The position numbers were made by a program, and so were the translations under genes. A stretch of DNA of 64,000 nucleotides, taken from NCBI GenBank assembly GCA_013398175.1, contig VZRZ01000509.1, positions 1,622,016 to 1,686,015 of the forward strand. The letters are read 5' to 3'. The notes below the pieces were generated by a model, which did not search any database, was not told the DNA's origin, and was given only the letters and a program-made list of their open reading frames with translations. The stretch's first letter is position 1, and every line of letters begins with the position of its first letter. Source of the stretch: Climacteris rufus (Eukaryota; Chordata; Aves; Passeriformes; Climacteridae). Positions 62,781 to 64,000 of the stretch are shown here, piece by piece.

Positions 62781-64000
62781 GTATACACCACAAATAGCTG
62801 TGTGGTGACTGTAGAAGTAGAATTTATGAGATTAAGGATCTCCTTTCCCTCCAATAGTTTTTCATATAAGGCTAAATAAATTCCATCCAGATAAAAACCA
62901 CTGCCCAAATGCTCCCCCACCAGCCCACCTGACTCCCAACCAATCTGCAGTGTGGTGGCTGAGTTCCAGAAGAGGTCTTTTAGAAGATCTGCCAGCAGTT
63001 GAAAGGACTCTGTGGGGTGACACAGGCATCTCTAGGCCAAGTTTAATCCAAGACCGGTCCCAGGAAAAGTGACAGGTGGAAATGGGACACTGCCATGAAG
63101 GGGACGGTTAGTACGGTTGTTATATTTCTGTGGGAAGGCAATATGTGACACTTGGTGGTCTTTGAAAAAGACAAAAGTTTGTCAGAGGCACTAATATGAT
63201 ATTCTTTGGCTTTTGTAAGCAGTGCTCAACTTAGTGCTATGTAACACTCTGGTTTTGATTTAATTGCCACTGTAGAAAAACAAAGTAAATACAAAACAGA
63301 GACGCGATTAACTGCTAAAATTACAAGAATAATCACAAATGGAAAATCTGTCTCCCGTGTGAGCGTTTCTCCTGAAGCCTCCAGACTGCAAAGGACTACC
63401 TGCAGCCCAAGAAGGCAGATTGCTAAATGTACTTGACCTTGCCACGTAACTTCAAGGTGAGTGGAAAGTTGCTCAAATTTATTTTAACGTGCACCATCCT
63501 TTTCTCAAGTGCTGCAATAAAAAATGCAGCACACTAATGAATGCTATCATATTGTACCCAAGGGGTTTAAGGGCCTCGCAGGAGGCTGAGCCCAAGCATG
63601 CAAGAGCTATTAGGAGATATACAGTAGCTCCTCTTCTAAAGTGTAGACAATATTCATTCATCAAAGAAGCCTTTTCCTGTCTAATGGGAAATTACCACCA
63701 GCAGTGCAGACAAAAGGATATTTATTTTCTCCAGTCGTGTCAGTTTGAGGGTCTGTCTGTCTTTCAAGAATAATTGAAGTCTGTTTGTAGCTCAGAAATC
63801 TCATTGTGTTCTGCAGTCTTGGAAAGCAGTGATTATAATTTCCTGTGACTCATACACAGGGATATTTTATCACTGGGGGGACTCCTGTCAACTGCAGCAA
63901 CATTCCCTGCCATCCTTACTGAAGAAAGGGGCACTTTAGTTTCAGATTTTCCTGCACAGACCAAACCAGAACCCATGTCTTTTCAGCAGTAAAGGAAAAG
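62781..64000. other. Downstream flank, no gene seen
   Basis: About 1.2 kb after the likely FYN transcript end. Short frames only, no splice-supported exon, no repeat family recognised. Confidence 0.7.

Noticed and set aside
1..64000. CRISPR arrays, bacterial operons, tRNA or rRNA genes
   Set aside because: No regularly spaced repeats, no ribosome-binding-site-led gene strings, and no tRNA or rRNA signature noticed; the window is an animal nuclear locus.

Overview
This is a vertebrate nuclear window, almost certainly from a bird. It carries the complete coding part of one gene, FYN, a Src-family tyrosine kinase, on the + strand from about 21.1 kb to 62.8 kb. The bird assignment rests on several CR1 LINE fragments with typical avian CR1 3' ends, on avian ERVL-type LTRs, and on compact introns. 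The LTR types are ones I associate with Neoaves, possibly songbirds; the species cannot be named from the sequence.

Layout. 1-21076 is non-coding and most likely the 3' part of the large 5' intron of FYN; the 5' UTR exon(s) and promoter are not recognisable here. It holds an inverted pair of CR1 fragments (1.97-3.13 kb), a 43-bp tandem duplication (7.47 kb), a small GC-rich patch (9.2 kb), a degraded LTR piece (10.4 kb) and a longer CR1 with reverse-transcriptase remnants (18.1-19.4 kb). Coding starts at 21088 and runs through exons 2, 3, 4, 5, 6, 7A or 7B, 8, 9, 10, 11 and 12 to the stop at 60002-60004. All exon boundaries obey GT-AG. The phases join to exactly 537 codons with exon 7A (FynB type) and 534 with exon 7B (FynT type). 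The 3' UTR probably extends to about 62.78 kb with at least two polyadenylation options. The rest is downstream flank with no gene I can see.

Function. The spliced product has the full Src-family layout: an N-myristoylation and palmitoylation SH4 segment (Gly2, Cys3, Cys6), a unique region, SH3 (exons 3-4), SH2 (exons 5-6, FLIRES Arg176), an SH2-kinase linker plus glycine loop supplied by either 7A or 7B, the kinase domain (Lys299, Asp390, DFG 408-410, activation-loop Tyr420) and the regulatory tail Tyr531. Both alternative seventh exons are intact, 471 bp apart.

Nothing here is a dedicated novel system. The more interesting items are regulatory or structural: the frame-neutral 7A/7B cassette, a dense CpG islet inside intron 10, a sense-oriented LTR with a polyadenylation signal in the last intron, a solo LTR with a perfect 5-bp target duplication, exon-like pieces on the minus strand at 6.2-6.7 kb, and several short perfect inverted repeats in introns.
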